Shown piece by piece: positions 9,192 through 18,356 of a stretch of DNA of 64,000 nt (the first letter of the stretch is position 1; each line of letters starts with the position of its first letter). The translations under genes were made by a program, and so were the position numbers. Location of the stretch: contig NZ_LMOH01000012.1 of assembly GCF_001423245.1 (NCBI RefSeq), positions 2,518 to 66,517 of the forward strand, written 5' to 3'. The notes under the pieces are model-generated. The model saw nothing but the letters and a program-made list of their open reading frames with translations. It did no database searches and was not told where the DNA came from. The DNA comes from Aureimonas sp. Leaf324. GTDB taxonomy: Bacteria > Pseudomonadota > Alphaproteobacteria > Rhizobiales > Rhizobiaceae.

Positions 9192-10826
9192 ATGAGCGCC
9201 GCAACGGACATCACGACGGGACGCCGTCCAGGCGATTCGGCCGCGCCCAAGGGCTTCGCCGCCCGGCGGACCTTCGCCATCATCTCGCACCCGGACGCCG
9301 GCAAGACCACGCTGACCGAGAAGCTCCTGCTCGCGGGCGGCGCCATCAACATGGCCGGCGCGGTGAAGGCCCGCGGCGAGAACCGGCGCGCCCGTTCGGA
9401 CTGGATGGAGATCGAGCAGTCGCGCGGCATCTCGGTCACGTCCTCGGTGATGACGTTCGAGCGCGAGGGTATCACCTTCAACCTTCTCGACACGCCCGGC
9501 CACAGCGACTTTTCCGAAGACACCTACCGAACGCTCACCGCGGTCGACAGCGCCATCATGGTGGTCGACGTCGCCAAGGGCATCGAGAGCCAGACACGCA
9601 AGCTCTTCGAGATCTGCCGCCTGCGCGACATCCCGATCATCACCTTCGCCAACAAGGTGGACCGCGAGGGCCGCAACGCGTTCGAGGTCATGGACGAGGT
9701 GGAGGAGGCGCTGCAGCTCAGCGTCTCGCCGCAGGTCTGGCCTGTCGGCATGGGGTCCGACTTCCACGGCTGCTACGACCTCTTCACCAACGAGTATCTC
9801 TATTCCTCGCTGCGAGCCGGCGGTCCGTGCGACAGCGTCAAGCAGATGACGGGCATCGACGACCCGGCGCTCGACGCGATGGTGCCGGAACACGTTTTGA
9901 CCCGCTTCCGCGAGGAGGCGGAACTCGCGCGCGAAGGCTACGCCCCCTTCGATGCAGACGCCTATCGCCAAGGGCACCTGACGCCGGTCGTTTTCGGCAG
10001 CGCGCTGCGGGACTTCTCGGTGGATCAGCTCCTGCGCATCGTCGCCCGTTTTGCGCCGCCGCCGCGCTCGCAGCCTTCCGACAAGGGCCCGGTCGATCCG
10101 CGCACGGACTCGGTGTCGGCCTTCGTCTTCAAGGTTCAGGCCAACATGGACCCGAACCACCGCGACCGCGTCGCGTTTGTTCGCTTCTGCTCCGGCCACT
10201 TCAAGCGCGGCATGAAGCTGAACCATGTGCGCTCGGGCAAGCCGCTCGCGGTCAACAACCCGATCTACTTCTTCGCGCAGGAACGCGACCTTGCCGAGGA
10301 GGCCTTCGCGGGCGACGTGATCGGCATTCCGAACCACGGGACGCTGCGCGTCGGCGACACGCTGACCGAGGGCGAGACCTTCCGCTTCACCGGCCTGCCG
10401 TCCTTCGCGCCGGAAGTGATGCGGCGCGTCCGGCTGGAAGATACGATGCGGATGAAGCAGTTGCGCCGGGCTCTTGAGGATTTGGCTGAGGAAGGCCTCG
10501 TCCAGGTCTTCAAGCCGATCATCGGCTCGAACTGGATCGTCGGCGTCGTCGGGCCGCTCCAGCTCGACGTGCTCGCTTCGCGCGTCAAGCAGGAATACAA
10601 GACCGACATCGGCTTCGAGCCGGTGCCCTATTCCACCGCGCGCTGGATCTCCTCGCCGGACGAGAAGAAGCTGAAGACCTTCATCGACGAGAACAAGATG
10701 GCGGTCGCCGAGGACCGGGATGGTCGCCCCGTGTTCCTGCCGAAGGGCGACTGGGAGCTGCGTTATGCGCGGGAGCGCAACCCGGATCTGCGCTTCGACG
10801 AAACCCGCGAGCTCGTCGCCACCTGA
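9192..10826 (+). CDS. prfC: Peptide chain release factor 3
   Basis: A 544-residue translational GTPase that removes RF1/RF2 from the ribosome after termination. The P-loop SHPDAGKTT is at 32-40, the switch-I region around RGISV (78-82), DTPGH at 100-104 and NKVD at 154-157. Domain II and the RF3-specific C-terminal domain follow. The length matches the family. The ATG at 9192 with GGAAAGGG before it is the expected start; the frame stays open far upstream, but only over the divergent GntR gene. It is transcribed alone. Confidence 0.96.
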   Translation: MSAATDITTGRRPGDSAAPKGFAARRTFAIISHPDAGKTTLTEKLLLAGGAINMAGAVKARGENRRARSDWMEIEQSRGISVTSSVMTFEREGITFNLLDTPGHSDFSEDTYRTLTAVDSAIMVVDVAKGIESQTRKLFEICRLRDIPIITFANKVDREGRNAFEVMDEVEEALQLSVSPQVWPVGMGSDFHGCYDLFTNEYLYSSLRAGGPCDSVKQMTGIDDPALDAMVPEHVLTRFREEAELAREGYAPFDADAYRQGHLTPVVFGSALRDFSVDQLLRIVARFAPPPRSQPSDKGPVDPRTDSVSAFVFKVQANMDPNHRDRVAFVRFCSGHFKRGMKLNHVRSGKPLAVNNPIYFFAQERDLAEEAFAGDVIGIPNHGTLRVGDTLTEGETFRFTGLPSFAPEVMRRVRLEDTMRMKQLRRALEDLAEEGLVQVFKPIIGSNWIVGVVGPLQLDVLASRVKQEYKTDIGFEPVPYSTARWISSPDEKKLKTFIDENKMAVAEDRDGRPVFLPKGDWELRYARERNPDLRFDETRELVAT

Positions 10827-10925
10827 CGGATCGGCGACGCTCCGTTCACGGCGTCCGGCTTCCTCCGACGGTTGCAGCGCAGCATCGAACGCGGCACATA
10901 GGGATCAACTTTTCCGGAGTTCCCC

Positions 10926-11513
10926 ATGACTGACGTCGCCGTCCTCGTCGGCTCGCTGCGACGCGATTCGATCAATCGCAAGCTGGCGCTCGCGCTTGGC
11001 AAGCTCGCTGCGCCCCGCCTCAACTTCCGCATCGTCGAACTCGGCGACGTGCCGATGTACAATGACGACCTGTTTCCGAACGTCCCCGAGGCGGTCCTGC
11101 GCATGAAGCGGGAGATCGAGGCGGCGGACGCGGTTCTCTTCGTCACCCCTGAGTACAACCGTTCCTTCCCGGCCGTCCTGAAGAACGCCATCGACTGGGG
11201 CACCCGCCCCTACGGCCAGAACGCCTTCAGCGCCAAACCGGGCGGTCTCGTCGGCACCTCGCCCGGCGGCACGGGAGCGGCGGCGGGCCAGAACCATCTG
11301 AAGAGCGTCCTCAACGTCGTGGACGTGGTGCTAATGGGCCAGCCGGAAGTCTACCTTGTCTGGAAGGCCGAGGACTTCGCCGAGGACGGCACGATCAGCA
11401 ACGACCACACCCGCGAGTTCCTCGAGCGCTATGTCGACCGCTTCGTGAAGTGGATCGAGCGCACCTCGGAGCCGAAGACGTCGGCGCAGGCCGACGCCAA
11501 CGGCACGAACTGA
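10926..11513 (+). CDS. NADPH-dependent FMN reductase (ChrR/azoreductase-like)
   Basis: A 195-residue flavodoxin-like reductase. The N-terminal phosphate-binding loop GSLRRDSIN (9-17) and the PEYNRSFPAVLKNAIDW segment are hallmarks of the ChrR/YieF quinone, chromate and azo reductase group, which use FMN and NAD(P)H in the cytoplasm. CGGAG lies six bases before the ATG. It ends close to the convergent pncA with a strong shared hairpin between them. A role in quinone or oxidative-stress protection is likely; the true substrate is unknown. Confidence 0.88.
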   Translation: MTDVAVLVGSLRRDSINRKLALALGKLAAPRLNFRIVELGDVPMYNDDLFPNVPEAVLRMKREIEAADAVLFVTPEYNRSFPAVLKNAIDWGTRPYGQNAFSAKPGGLVGTSPGGTGAAAGQNHLKSVLNVVDVVLMGQPEVYLVWKAEDFAEDGTISNDHTREFLERYVDRFVKWIERTSEPKTSAQADANGTN

Positions 11514-11520
11514 CCCGTCG

Positions 11521-11553
11521 CGGGCCTCCGCCTCAATCGAGGTCGGAGGCCCG
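11521..11553. terminator. Bidirectional terminator-like hairpin
   Basis: CGGGCCTCCG (11521-11530) pairs with CGGAGGCCCG (11544-11553), and CCTC/GAGG extends the stem inward. It lies between the convergent FMN reductase and pncA genes and overlaps the last codons of pncA. There is no U-tract, so termination is inferred from position and stem strength. Confidence 0.55.
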
Positions 11554-12162
11554 GATCCGCTGGATCCCGCGCCGGTCGAACTCGGCGAAGGTGCGATCGA
11601 GGGACCCGTTGAGGTCGATCGCCCGGCAGGCATCCTCGATCACGAAGACGGGCCAGCCCGCATCGGCTGCGTCGAAGGCGGTCCAGGCGACGCAGAAATC
11701 CGTCGCCAGCCCGCAGACGAAGACCCGCTGCGTGCCACGCTCCTTGAGGTAGCCGGCAAGACCCGTCGCCGTCGTGCGATCGGCTTCACGAAAGCCGGAA
11801 TAGCTGTCGATCCCGGGCTGGTGCCCCTTGCGAAGAACCGCCTGCGCGTTCGGCACGTCGAGCGCGGGGTGGAACTGGGCGCCCACGCTTCCCTGAACGC
11901 AATGGTCGGGCCACAGGACCTGCGATCCGTAGGCGACGTCGATCGACGTGAACGGCGCGCGCCCATGCGTGCTGGCGAAGGAAATGTGGCCGGCAGGGTG
12001 CCAGTCCTGCGTCAGCGCGACGATCGCAAAGCGCGGCGCCAGCGCATTGATCAGGGGAACGACGGCGTCGCCGTCCGCGACCGCCAGAGCGCCGCCGGGA
12101 CAGAAGTCGTTCTGCACATCGACCACGACCAGCGCGTCCCGCCCTCCGACGACCTGCCGCAT
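11533..12162 (-). CDS. pncA: Nicotinamidase/pyrazinamidase
   Basis: A 209-residue isochorismatase-fold amidase that converts nicotinamide to nicotinate in NAD salvage. The catalytic triad is visible: Asp15 (VVDVQNDF), Lys112 (RKGHQP) and Cys157 (ATDFCV). Metal ligands are likely Asp53 and His55 (QDWHP) with His87. GGAG precedes the ATG at 12162 by seven bases. It is divergent from the DUF4174 gene and convergent with the FMN reductase. Confidence 0.93.
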   Translation of the reverse strand: MRQVVGGRDALVVVDVQNDFCPGGALAVADGDAVVPLINALAPRFAIVALTQDWHPAGHISFASTHGRAPFTSIDVAYGSQVLWPDHCVQGSVGAQFHPALDVPNAQAVLRKGHQPGIDSYSGFREADRTTATGLAGYLKERGTQRVFVCGLATDFCVAWTAFDAADAGWPVFVIEDACRAIDLNGSLDRTFAEFDRRGIQRIRASDLD

Positions 12163-12276
12163 CCGATTCGCTCCACGCTCCGTTCCTGCAGCCCAAGCCT
12201 AGGGCTGCGCTGCCCTCCTGCCAAGGAACACCGGCACCGCCACCCCGTTGTGGGAGACGGTCGAGGAGGCAATGCC

Positions 12277-12699
12277 ATGGACTTTCATCTTCTGGCTCCG
12301 GTGCTGCTGGCCTCCGGCGTCGCGGCGTCCGCCGGCTCGCTTGATGCGCTTCGCTGGGAAAACCGCGTCCTCCTCTTCGTGTCGAGCGAAGGCGGCGCAG
12401 CGGATGCCGAGCGGCAGGAAGCATTCCTGCGCGGCCGGGAACGCGATCTCGCCGAACGCCAGATGACGGTGATCGCGGTTCGCGGACAGGACGTGCGCGT
12501 CCTGGCCGGCAAGGCGCCGCGCGACCTGTCCGCCGACGCGCTGCGCCGGGAAACCCGTGTCGGCGACGCACCTTTCGTCGCCGTCCTGATCGGCCTCGAT
12601 GGCGGCGTCAAATGGACGTCGCGGACCCCGACGCCGCTCGACGAGATCAATGCGGTGATCGACGCCATGCCGATGCGGCGCGCGGGGCTCGACCGCTGA
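12277..12699 (+). CDS. DUF4174 exported protein
   Basis: A 140-residue protein with a short hydrophobic leader (about residues 5-20, ending near ASA) followed by the LRWENRVLLFVS opening strand typical of DUF4174. These proteins have a thioredoxin-like or peroxiredoxin-like layout but no CxxC here. The ATG at 12277 is chosen over an overlapping ATG at 12272 in another frame because GAGGAGG lies seven bases ahead and the resulting frame carries the domain. It converges on ppk2 with only nine bases between. Function in the periplasm is unknown. Confidence 0.75.
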   Translation: MDFHLLAPVLLASGVAASAGSLDALRWENRVLLFVSSEGGAADAERQEAFLRGRERDLAERQMTVIAVRGQDVRVLAGKAPRDLSADALRRETRVGDAPFVAVLIGLDGGVKWTSRTPTPLDEINAVIDAMPMRRAGLDR

Positions 12700-12708
12700 C
12701 GGAGCTCG

Positions 12709-13533
12709 TCATCGGCCCTCCTTCTCGTGCAGCTTGCGAAGCTTCTCGAACTGCTTCTCGATCTCCTTTCCGACCGGCTCGGGCCGGAGGTCGACGCCGT
12801 CGGATAGCTTCTGGGCGATGTGCTCCAGCACCGTGATGCGCGCGTAGCGCTTGTCGTCGGCGGGCACCACGAGCCAGGGCGCGTTCGTCGTCGAGGTCCG
12901 CTCCAGCATCTCGTTCGCGGCGTCCTCGTAGTCGGACCAGCGCTCGCGGTTGCGAAAGTCCTCGTAGGACAGCTTCCAGCGCTTCAGCGGATCCTCCATC
13001 CGGTCCTTGAAGCGCTTCAACTGCTCGTCGGGCGTGATGTAGAGGAACACCTTGGTGATCCGCGTTCCCGAATCGGTCAGCAATTTCTCGAAGCCGTTGA
13101 TCTCGTCATAGGCCCGCCCCCACTCGGCCGGCTTGGCGAACCCTTCGACACGCTCCACCAGAACGCGGCCGTACCAGGAGCGGTCGAACACGCAGATCTC
13201 ACCCGTGCCGGGAAGGCGCTGCCAGAAGCGCGAGAGATAGTGCCGGCGCAGATCGTCCGGCGACGGCGCGGCGATCGGCCAGACCTTGAAGCCGCGCGGG
13301 TCCATCACGGCGGCCATCCGGCGGATCGTCCCACCCTTGCCGGCGGCATCCCAGCCCTCGAAGACGCAGACGGCGGCGTCGCCCGTGTGGAGATACGCCT
13401 GATGGATCTCCATAAAGCGGACCTGCACCGTCTTCAGCCGGGCCTCGTACTCGTCCTTGTCGATCGTCTTCGACATGTCGAGCCGCCCCAGCGGACGATG
13501 CGAATTGGGCGTGTCGTTCTTGTGGTCGCTCAT
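12709..13533 (-). CDS. ppk2: Polyphosphate kinase 2 family protein
   Basis: A 274-residue PPK2. Walker A GWDAAGKGG is at 60-68, Walker B with FDRSWYGR at 116-123, and a lid-like arginine-rich segment follows. The family transfers phosphate between polyphosphate and nucleotides, usually making GTP or ATP from NDPs (class I) in the cytoplasm. The length is that of a one-domain PPK2. GGGAG precedes the ATG at 13533. It is divergent from the Mfd-family gene over a 140-bp interval. Which class it belongs to cannot be told by eye. Confidence 0.9.
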   Translation of the reverse strand: MSDHKNDTPNSHRPLGRLDMSKTIDKDEYEARLKTVQVRFMEIHQAYLHTGDAAVCVFEGWDAAGKGGTIRRMAAVMDPRGFKVWPIAAPSPDDLRRHYLSRFWQRLPGTGEICVFDRSWYGRVLVERVEGFAKPAEWGRAYDEINGFEKLLTDSGTRITKVFLYITPDEQLKRFKDRMEDPLKRWKLSYEDFRNRERWSDYEDAANEMLERTSTTNAPWLVVPADDKRYARITVLEHIAQKLSDGVDLRPEPVGKEIEKQFEKLRKLHEKEGR

Positions 13534-13681
13534 TCGTCACTCCCGCATCCGCCGGCCCGCGCCACGGGGGGCGCAGGATCGTTGGCGACACATTGAACCA
13601 CCTTCTGGCAGCGAGGATCGGAGTCCCCGATCGCGCGTTTCCGTCGCGACCCGGCCTTCGCCGCCAAGAGTGATGCGTAAT

Positions 13682-16600
13682 ATGCTCCAGTCCGTCGACC
13701 TCGACACCCGCATTTCGGCCGCCGAGACGATCTCGCCGCTGCACCCGGTGGGCGCGACCGCGGTTCGGCTGATCGATCGCCGGGGCACCGACAAGACCCG
13801 TCCGCTCGTGTTCGTAGCGCAGACCGCGCGCCGCGCCGCCGACATCGCGGCGATCCTTCGGGCGCTCGAGCCTGCGGCGAAGGTCGCCTACTTTCCGCCG
13901 TGGGACTGCCTGCCCTACGACGGCCTCTCACCCTCGCGCGCCGTGATGGGCCAGCGAATGGGCGTTCTGCGGTGGCTGACCAACCGGAAAAATTTGCCCG
14001 AGATCGTGGTGACGACCGCGGAAGCGCTCGTGCGGCGCGTTCCGCCGCGCAGCATCTGGAAGACGCTTCATCGGGAGTTCCGCGCCGGCGAGGCGTTCGA
14101 CGTCAAGGCGATGCGCCCCTTCCTGCAGAGCCTCGGCTACCTGTTCGACGACCGCGTGGACGAGCCGGGCGAGGCCGCGATCCGAGGGCGCGTCGTCGAC
14201 TTCTTCCCCGCCGGCGGCGACCTGCCCTGCCGGATCGAGCATGAGAAGGGCCGGATCGTCTCGATCCGTTCCTACGACCCCGTCACCCAGCGGACGATCG
14301 ACGAGATCGAATGCCTGATCGTCGACCCGGCGAGCGAGATCGTCGGCGACGAGACCGCGCCCGAACCGGTGTCCGATGCGCGGCTGGCCAAGGGGCGCCG
14401 GAAGCTCGAAACCGTCTTCGATTACCTGGGGGCAGCCGATCTCCTTCTCGAAGAGGGTGCGGACCGGCGCGCCGAAGCATTCATCGAAGCGGCCGAAGCG
14501 GCTCACGAAGAAGCACGCGAAGCATCCAGCGCGAGGGCACGGGCCGACCTGCCTGCCCCCTCCAAAATCCTCCTGACGAGTGCGCAGTGGCGCGAGCAGG
14601 TTGCCCGGAGCCTTGCCGCGGTCATCGACGATCCGGCCGAAGACGACGCGGAGCGGGTCGCGAGCCTGCGGAACCTTGCCGCCGAGAACGCGCCCTGGGC
14701 GGCCCTTCGCGATCTCGTCGGCCAGGGAAAGACCCCGCTGCGCGTCGTCATCGCCGCCGGAACGCGTGCGCTCCTGAACGACTGGCACCGGCGCGCGCGG
14801 CGGAACCTCGGCGGGGAATGGGAACGCGCGACCGGCTGGTCCATCGTCGAGACCTCGCCGGCTGGCAGCAACTGGTCGATGCTCCTGCCGATCAGCGAGG
14901 GCTTCGTCCTGCGCGACCGGGGCGTCGTGGTGGTCACGCCGCAGGACCTCGGCGGTCGGACGGCGGCCAACGCGTCCGGCCAGGGCCAGGCTGCCCTCCT
15001 CGCCCATCTCGACGACTACGAGATCGGCGACGCCGTGGTTCACATCGACCATGGCGTCGGCATCCTGCGCGGGCTGGAGACGATCGAACGCGACGGCCGG
15101 ACCATGGACGCCCTCCGCCTGTCCTATGCCGACGACGCGTCGCTGCTCGTGCCGATGGAGGAGATCGGGGCCCTCTGGCGCTACGGCGCCGACCCCGGCG
15201 ACCTCAAGCTCGATCGTCTGAAGGGCGAAGGCTGGCTCAACCGCCGCAACGATCTTCTCCAGCGCGTTCAAGATACGGCGCGCGGGATGGTCGACCTGAT
15301 GAGCAAGCGGCGCAGGTCGAAGGCACGCGCCCTGAAGCCTGAGCGTCGCACTTTCGAGCGATTCTGCGCAGGCTTCCCCCACGCGCTGTCGCCGGATCAG
15401 TCGGCCGCGGTGGACGCGGTTCTGGCCGATTTGGCGTCGGGCCGCCCGATGGACCGGCTGGTCTGCGGCGACGTCGGCTTTGGCAAGACCGAGGTCGGGT
15501 TCCGCGCGGCAGCCGTCGCCGTTTCGGCCGGTCGACAGGCAGCGATCATCGCACCAACGACCGTCCTCGCCCAGCAGCACACCCGCGCAGCCCTTCGGCG
15601 TTTCCGCTCTCTCGGCATCGAAGTCGCCCATCTCTCGCGCCTCACCGCTCCGGATGAGGCCAAGCGGGTCAAGGCTGGCCTGAAAAGCGGTGAGATCCGT
15701 CTCGTCGTCGGTACGCACGCCCTTTGCGCCGAGGACATCGCGTTCAAGGATCTGGCGCTGGTCGTGATCGACGAGGAGCAGCGGTTCGGCGCCCGTCACA
15801 AGTCGCGACTGCGCGCCCTCGCTCCGGGCGGCCACGTCCTGACGATGACGGCAACCCCCATTCCGCGCACCCTGCAGGCGAGCTTCGTCGGCCTCAACGA
15901 CATCAGCGTGATCGCGACGCCCCCGGTTCTGCGGCGCCCGATCCGAACGATCCTCGCGCCTTTCGACGACGATGTGGTCCGCGATGCGCTCCAGCGCGAG
16001 AAGCGCCGAAAGGGGCAGAGCTTCGTGGTGTGCCCACGTGTTGAGGACATCGCACCGATGGCCGACCGCCTGAAGGCGCTGGTGCCGGAACTCGAGGTCG
16101 CCGTGGTGCACGGCAAGCTGCCGGTGGAGACGATCGACGAGGTCATGCTGCGCTTCGGCGAGGGCGGCGGCGACGTTCTCCTTGCCACCAACATCATCGA
16201 GAGCGGTCTCGACGTGCCCGCCGCCAACACGATGATCGTCTGGCGGCCGGACCGGTTCGGTCTCGCGCAGCTTCACCAGCTCCGCGGGCGCGTCGGTCGC
16301 GGGTCGCGTCGCGGCACGGCCTTCCTTCTCACCGACCCGGCGGTCGAACTCGGCGAGACCGCCCGGTCGCGCCTGCAGACGCTCGAGCGGCTTTCCGGGC
16401 TTGGTGCGGGCTTCACCATCTCCACCCGCGATCTCGATCTGCGAGGCGCGGGCGAGCTTCTCGGCGAGGAACAGGCAGGGCATCTGCAGCTCGTCGGTCT
16501 CAGCCTCTACCGACACCTGATCGAGCGGGCGCTTGTCGTCGCCGAAGGCAAACCGGTGGCGGACGACTGGACGCCCGACATCGTGCTCGGCGCGAGCGGT

Positions 16601-16999
16601 TCGATCCCGGCGGACTACGTGCCGGACCCGGCCGCGCGCATCAATCTCTACAGCCGCATCGACCGGCTCCGCGAGCGGTCCTCGCTCGAGCTCCTCGTGG
16701 AAGAGATCGGCGACCGGTTCGGACCGATCCCGGCGGAAACCAAGATCCTTCTGAAGGCGGCCGAACTGCGTCTTCGATGCCGCGAACTCGGCGTGCAGAA
16801 GCTGGCGTCCGGCCCGAAGGGCACCGCGGCCGCGTTTCGAACGAAGGACGACGCGGCACGCCACGAAGGTCTAAAGCTTCCGGCGGGCTGGAAGTGGAAC
16901 GACACGAAGCTCGTGTCGCCGAAGGGTGGCGAGACCGTCGCCGAGCGCTTCGTGGCGGCTCGTTCGCTGCTCGAAACGATCGACGCCCCGGCGGCCTAG
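13682..16999 (+). CDS. Mfd-family DNA translocase (transcription-repair coupling factor or paralogue)
   Basis: About 1105 residues, slightly short for Mfd (about 1150). Order: UvrB-like N-terminal region (YFPPWDCLPYD), RNA-polymerase-interaction domain near 449 (GDAVVHIDHGVG), helicase domain 1 with Walker A GDVGFGKTE near 596-604 and DEEQ near 697, helicase domain 2 with GRVGRG, and the C-terminal TRCF domain. Mfd pushes stalled RNA polymerase off damage and recruits UvrA. Motif III reads MTATPIPRTLQ rather than the common SATPIPRTL, and the next segment is divergent, so this may be the short rhizobial paralogue rather than the main Mfd. An in-frame ATG at 13673 is an alternative start. Confidence 0.85.
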   Translation: MLQSVDLDTRISAAETISPLHPVGATAVRLIDRRGTDKTRPLVFVAQTARRAADIAAILRALEPAAKVAYFPPWDCLPYDGLSPSRAVMGQRMGVLRWLTNRKNLPEIVVTTAEALVRRVPPRSIWKTLHREFRAGEAFDVKAMRPFLQSLGYLFDDRVDEPGEAAIRGRVVDFFPAGGDLPCRIEHEKGRIVSIRSYDPVTQRTIDEIECLIVDPASEIVGDETAPEPVSDARLAKGRRKLETVFDYLGAADLLLEEGADRRAEAFIEAAEAAHEEAREASSARARADLPAPSKILLTSAQWREQVARSLAAVIDDPAEDDAERVASLRNLAAENAPWAALRDLVGQGKTPLRVVIAAGTRALLNDWHRRARRNLGGEWERATGWSIVETSPAGSNWSMLLPISEGFVLRDRGVVVVTPQDLGGRTAANASGQGQAALLAHLDDYEIGDAVVHIDHGVGILRGLETIERDGRTMDALRLSYADDASLLVPMEEIGALWRYGADPGDLKLDRLKGEGWLNRRNDLLQRVQDTARGMVDLMSKRRRSKARALKPERRTFERFCAGFPHALSPDQSAAVDAVLADLASGRPMDRLVCGDVGFGKTEVGFRAAAVAVSAGRQAAIIAPTTVLAQQHTRAALRRFRSLGIEVAHLSRLTAPDEAKRVKAGLKSGEIRLVVGTHALCAEDIAFKDLALVVIDEEQRFGARHKSRLRALAPGGHVLTMTATPIPRTLQASFVGLNDISVIATPPVLRRPIRTILAPFDDDVVRDALQREKRRKGQSFVVCPRVEDIAPMADRLKALVPELEVAVVHGKLPVETIDEVMLRFGEGGGDVLLATNIIESGLDVPAANTMIVWRPDRFGLAQLHQLRGRVGRGSRRGTAFLLTDPAVELGETARSRLQTLERLSGLGAGFTISTRDLDLRGAGELLGEEQAGHLQLVGLSLYRHLIERALVVAEGKPVADDWTPDIVLGASGSIPADYVPDPAARINLYSRIDRLRERSSLELLVEEIGDRFGPIPAETKILLKAAELRLRCRELGVQKLASGPKGTAAAFRTKDDAARHEGLKLPAGWKWNDTKLVSPKGGETVAERFVAARSLLETIDAPAA

Positions 17000-17001
17000 G
17001 G

Positions 17002-17040
17002 GCCAAAAAAAGGGGCGGCACGCAGGCCGCCCAGTTTGGC
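17002..17040 (+). terminator. Terminator after the Mfd-family gene
   Basis: GGGCGGC (17013-17019) pairs with GCCGCCC (17026-17032), and an outer GCCAAA/TTTGGC (17002-17007, 17035-17040) extends it. The stem begins two bases after the stop codon. An A-tract lies on the 5' side and a short T-run on the 3' side, as in an intrinsic terminator. Confidence 0.75.
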
Positions 17041-17255
17041 TGGAGTATCAGGTCCATGAAAAACCCGATGCTCATTAATTGGTTACGTCGGCCGAAGGTT
17101 GCGACGAATGTTACGGAAATTTAAGCGACGCTAGGTCGCCGTGATTTTACGTCGCGTCGCAACCAAGCTTCTCCCGCCACGTTACAACGGCGCCGCACCC
17201 GCCCGTTGGGTCGTGTCTGCTGCGGCACCTTGTTTGTGGAAGTAAGGAGAACGAG

Positions 17256-18293
17256 ATGTTCCGCGATAAGCCTTCGGCCTACGATCGGATCAGCGACGCG
17301 ATCGGCGACATCGGCGAGCGGCTTTCGGACGTCGAGTCGCGGATCGTCGAGAGGCTTCATCCCCGCCCGTCCAAGGCCGAGAAGCTGCGCCGCGCGGTGG
17401 AACGCGAGGTCAACCGTCTCTACGCTTCCGCCGAGCCGTCCTACAGCCGCTACCTGCCGAGCTTCCTTTCCGGCTGGTCGCTGCCCTCCGCCGAGGATGC
17501 CCGCTCGGGCCTTCACAGCGCCCGCCGCTCGCTGTCGGACGGCGCGCATGATCTGGCCGACCACGCGTCCGGTCTCAGCCGCTACCTGCCGTCGAAGTCG
17601 GCGCTGACGCCGTCCTGGGGTCATCAGGCGAGCTTCCGCAGCGGGCGCGGCTACCAGCGCAGCAAGGACTATCTGCGCGAGAACCCGAACGTCTCGACCG
17701 CGCTGATCGCCGGTGGCGCAATCCTGGCCGTCGCCGGCGCGATCTACGTCACCAAGAAGATCGCCGATCACGCCGAGGAGCCCGACTTCGACACCGTGCG
17801 CAAGGACGGTGACATCGAGATCCGCGACTACGATGCGCTGGTCGTCGCCGAGACGATCAAGACCGGCTACCATGAGAAGGCCCGTCGCCGCGGTTTCGAG
17901 AGCCTCTACGACTACATCGCGTCGAACAACCGTTCGGGCAAGAAGATCGCGATGACCGTGCCGGTCCTCCAGCAGTTGTCCGAGGGCGAAGGCCGCACCA
18001 AGGGCTGGGCCATCCGCTTCATCATGCCGAAGAAGTACACCAAGGCGAGCCTGCCGACGCCGAACAGCAACGACGTGGCGATCCACGAGGTGCCGGCCAA
18101 GCGCGTCGTCGCGATCCGCTTCAGCGGCAACTTCACCGCCACGACGGCGTCGAAAAAGCTGATGACGCTCTACAACTACATCTCGGATGAGAACCTGAAG
18201 CAGAAGGGCGACCCGATCTACGCGTTCTACGACGCGCCGTGGACACCGGGCTTCCTCAAGCGCAACGAGATCCTGATCGAGGTCGAGCGCTGA
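17256..18293 (+). CDS. SOUL-type haem-binding protein with N-terminal membrane-anchored extension
   Basis: A 345-residue protein. Residues 176-345 form a SOUL/HBP domain (opening FDTVRKDGDIEIRDYDALVV, ending in ILIEVER), a family that binds haem or tetrapyrroles. The first 145 residues are a helical, charged region, followed by one transmembrane helix at about 147-166, so the SOUL domain is probably held at the membrane. AAGGAGA precedes the ATG. It is single, with its own terminator. Most bacterial SOUL proteins are only 180-220 residues, so the long N-terminal arm is notable. Confidence 0.85.
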   Translation: MFRDKPSAYDRISDAIGDIGERLSDVESRIVERLHPRPSKAEKLRRAVEREVNRLYASAEPSYSRYLPSFLSGWSLPSAEDARSGLHSARRSLSDGAHDLADHASGLSRYLPSKSALTPSWGHQASFRSGRGYQRSKDYLRENPNVSTALIAGGAILAVAGAIYVTKKIADHAEEPDFDTVRKDGDIEIRDYDALVVAETIKTGYHEKARRRGFESLYDYIASNNRSGKKIAMTVPVLQQLSEGEGRTKGWAIRFIMPKKYTKASLPTPNSNDVAIHEVPAKRVVAIRFSGNFTATTASKKLMTLYNYISDENLKQKGDPIYAFYDAPWTPGFLKRNEILIEVER

Positions 18294-18312
18294 GGTCTTT
18301 CATCGCTCCATG

Positions 18313-18344
18313 AAAAGGGCGTCCGCTTCGGCGGGCGCCCTTTT
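18313..18344. terminator. Bidirectional intrinsic terminator
   Basis: AAAAGGGCGTCCGC (18313-18326), loop TTCG, then GCGGGCGCCCTTTT (18331-18344): a long GC-rich stem with a UUCG tetraloop, flanked by A and T tracts. It lies between the convergent SOUL and cupin genes and can serve both. Confidence 0.9.
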
Positions 18345-18356
18345 CGTTGGGGCCTA

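Noticed and set aside
13928-16864. A 978-codon open frame antisense to the Mfd-family gene
   Set aside because: Very Arg/Ala/Asp-rich without domain pattern; it is a GC-skew shadow of a gene with complete domains on the other strand.
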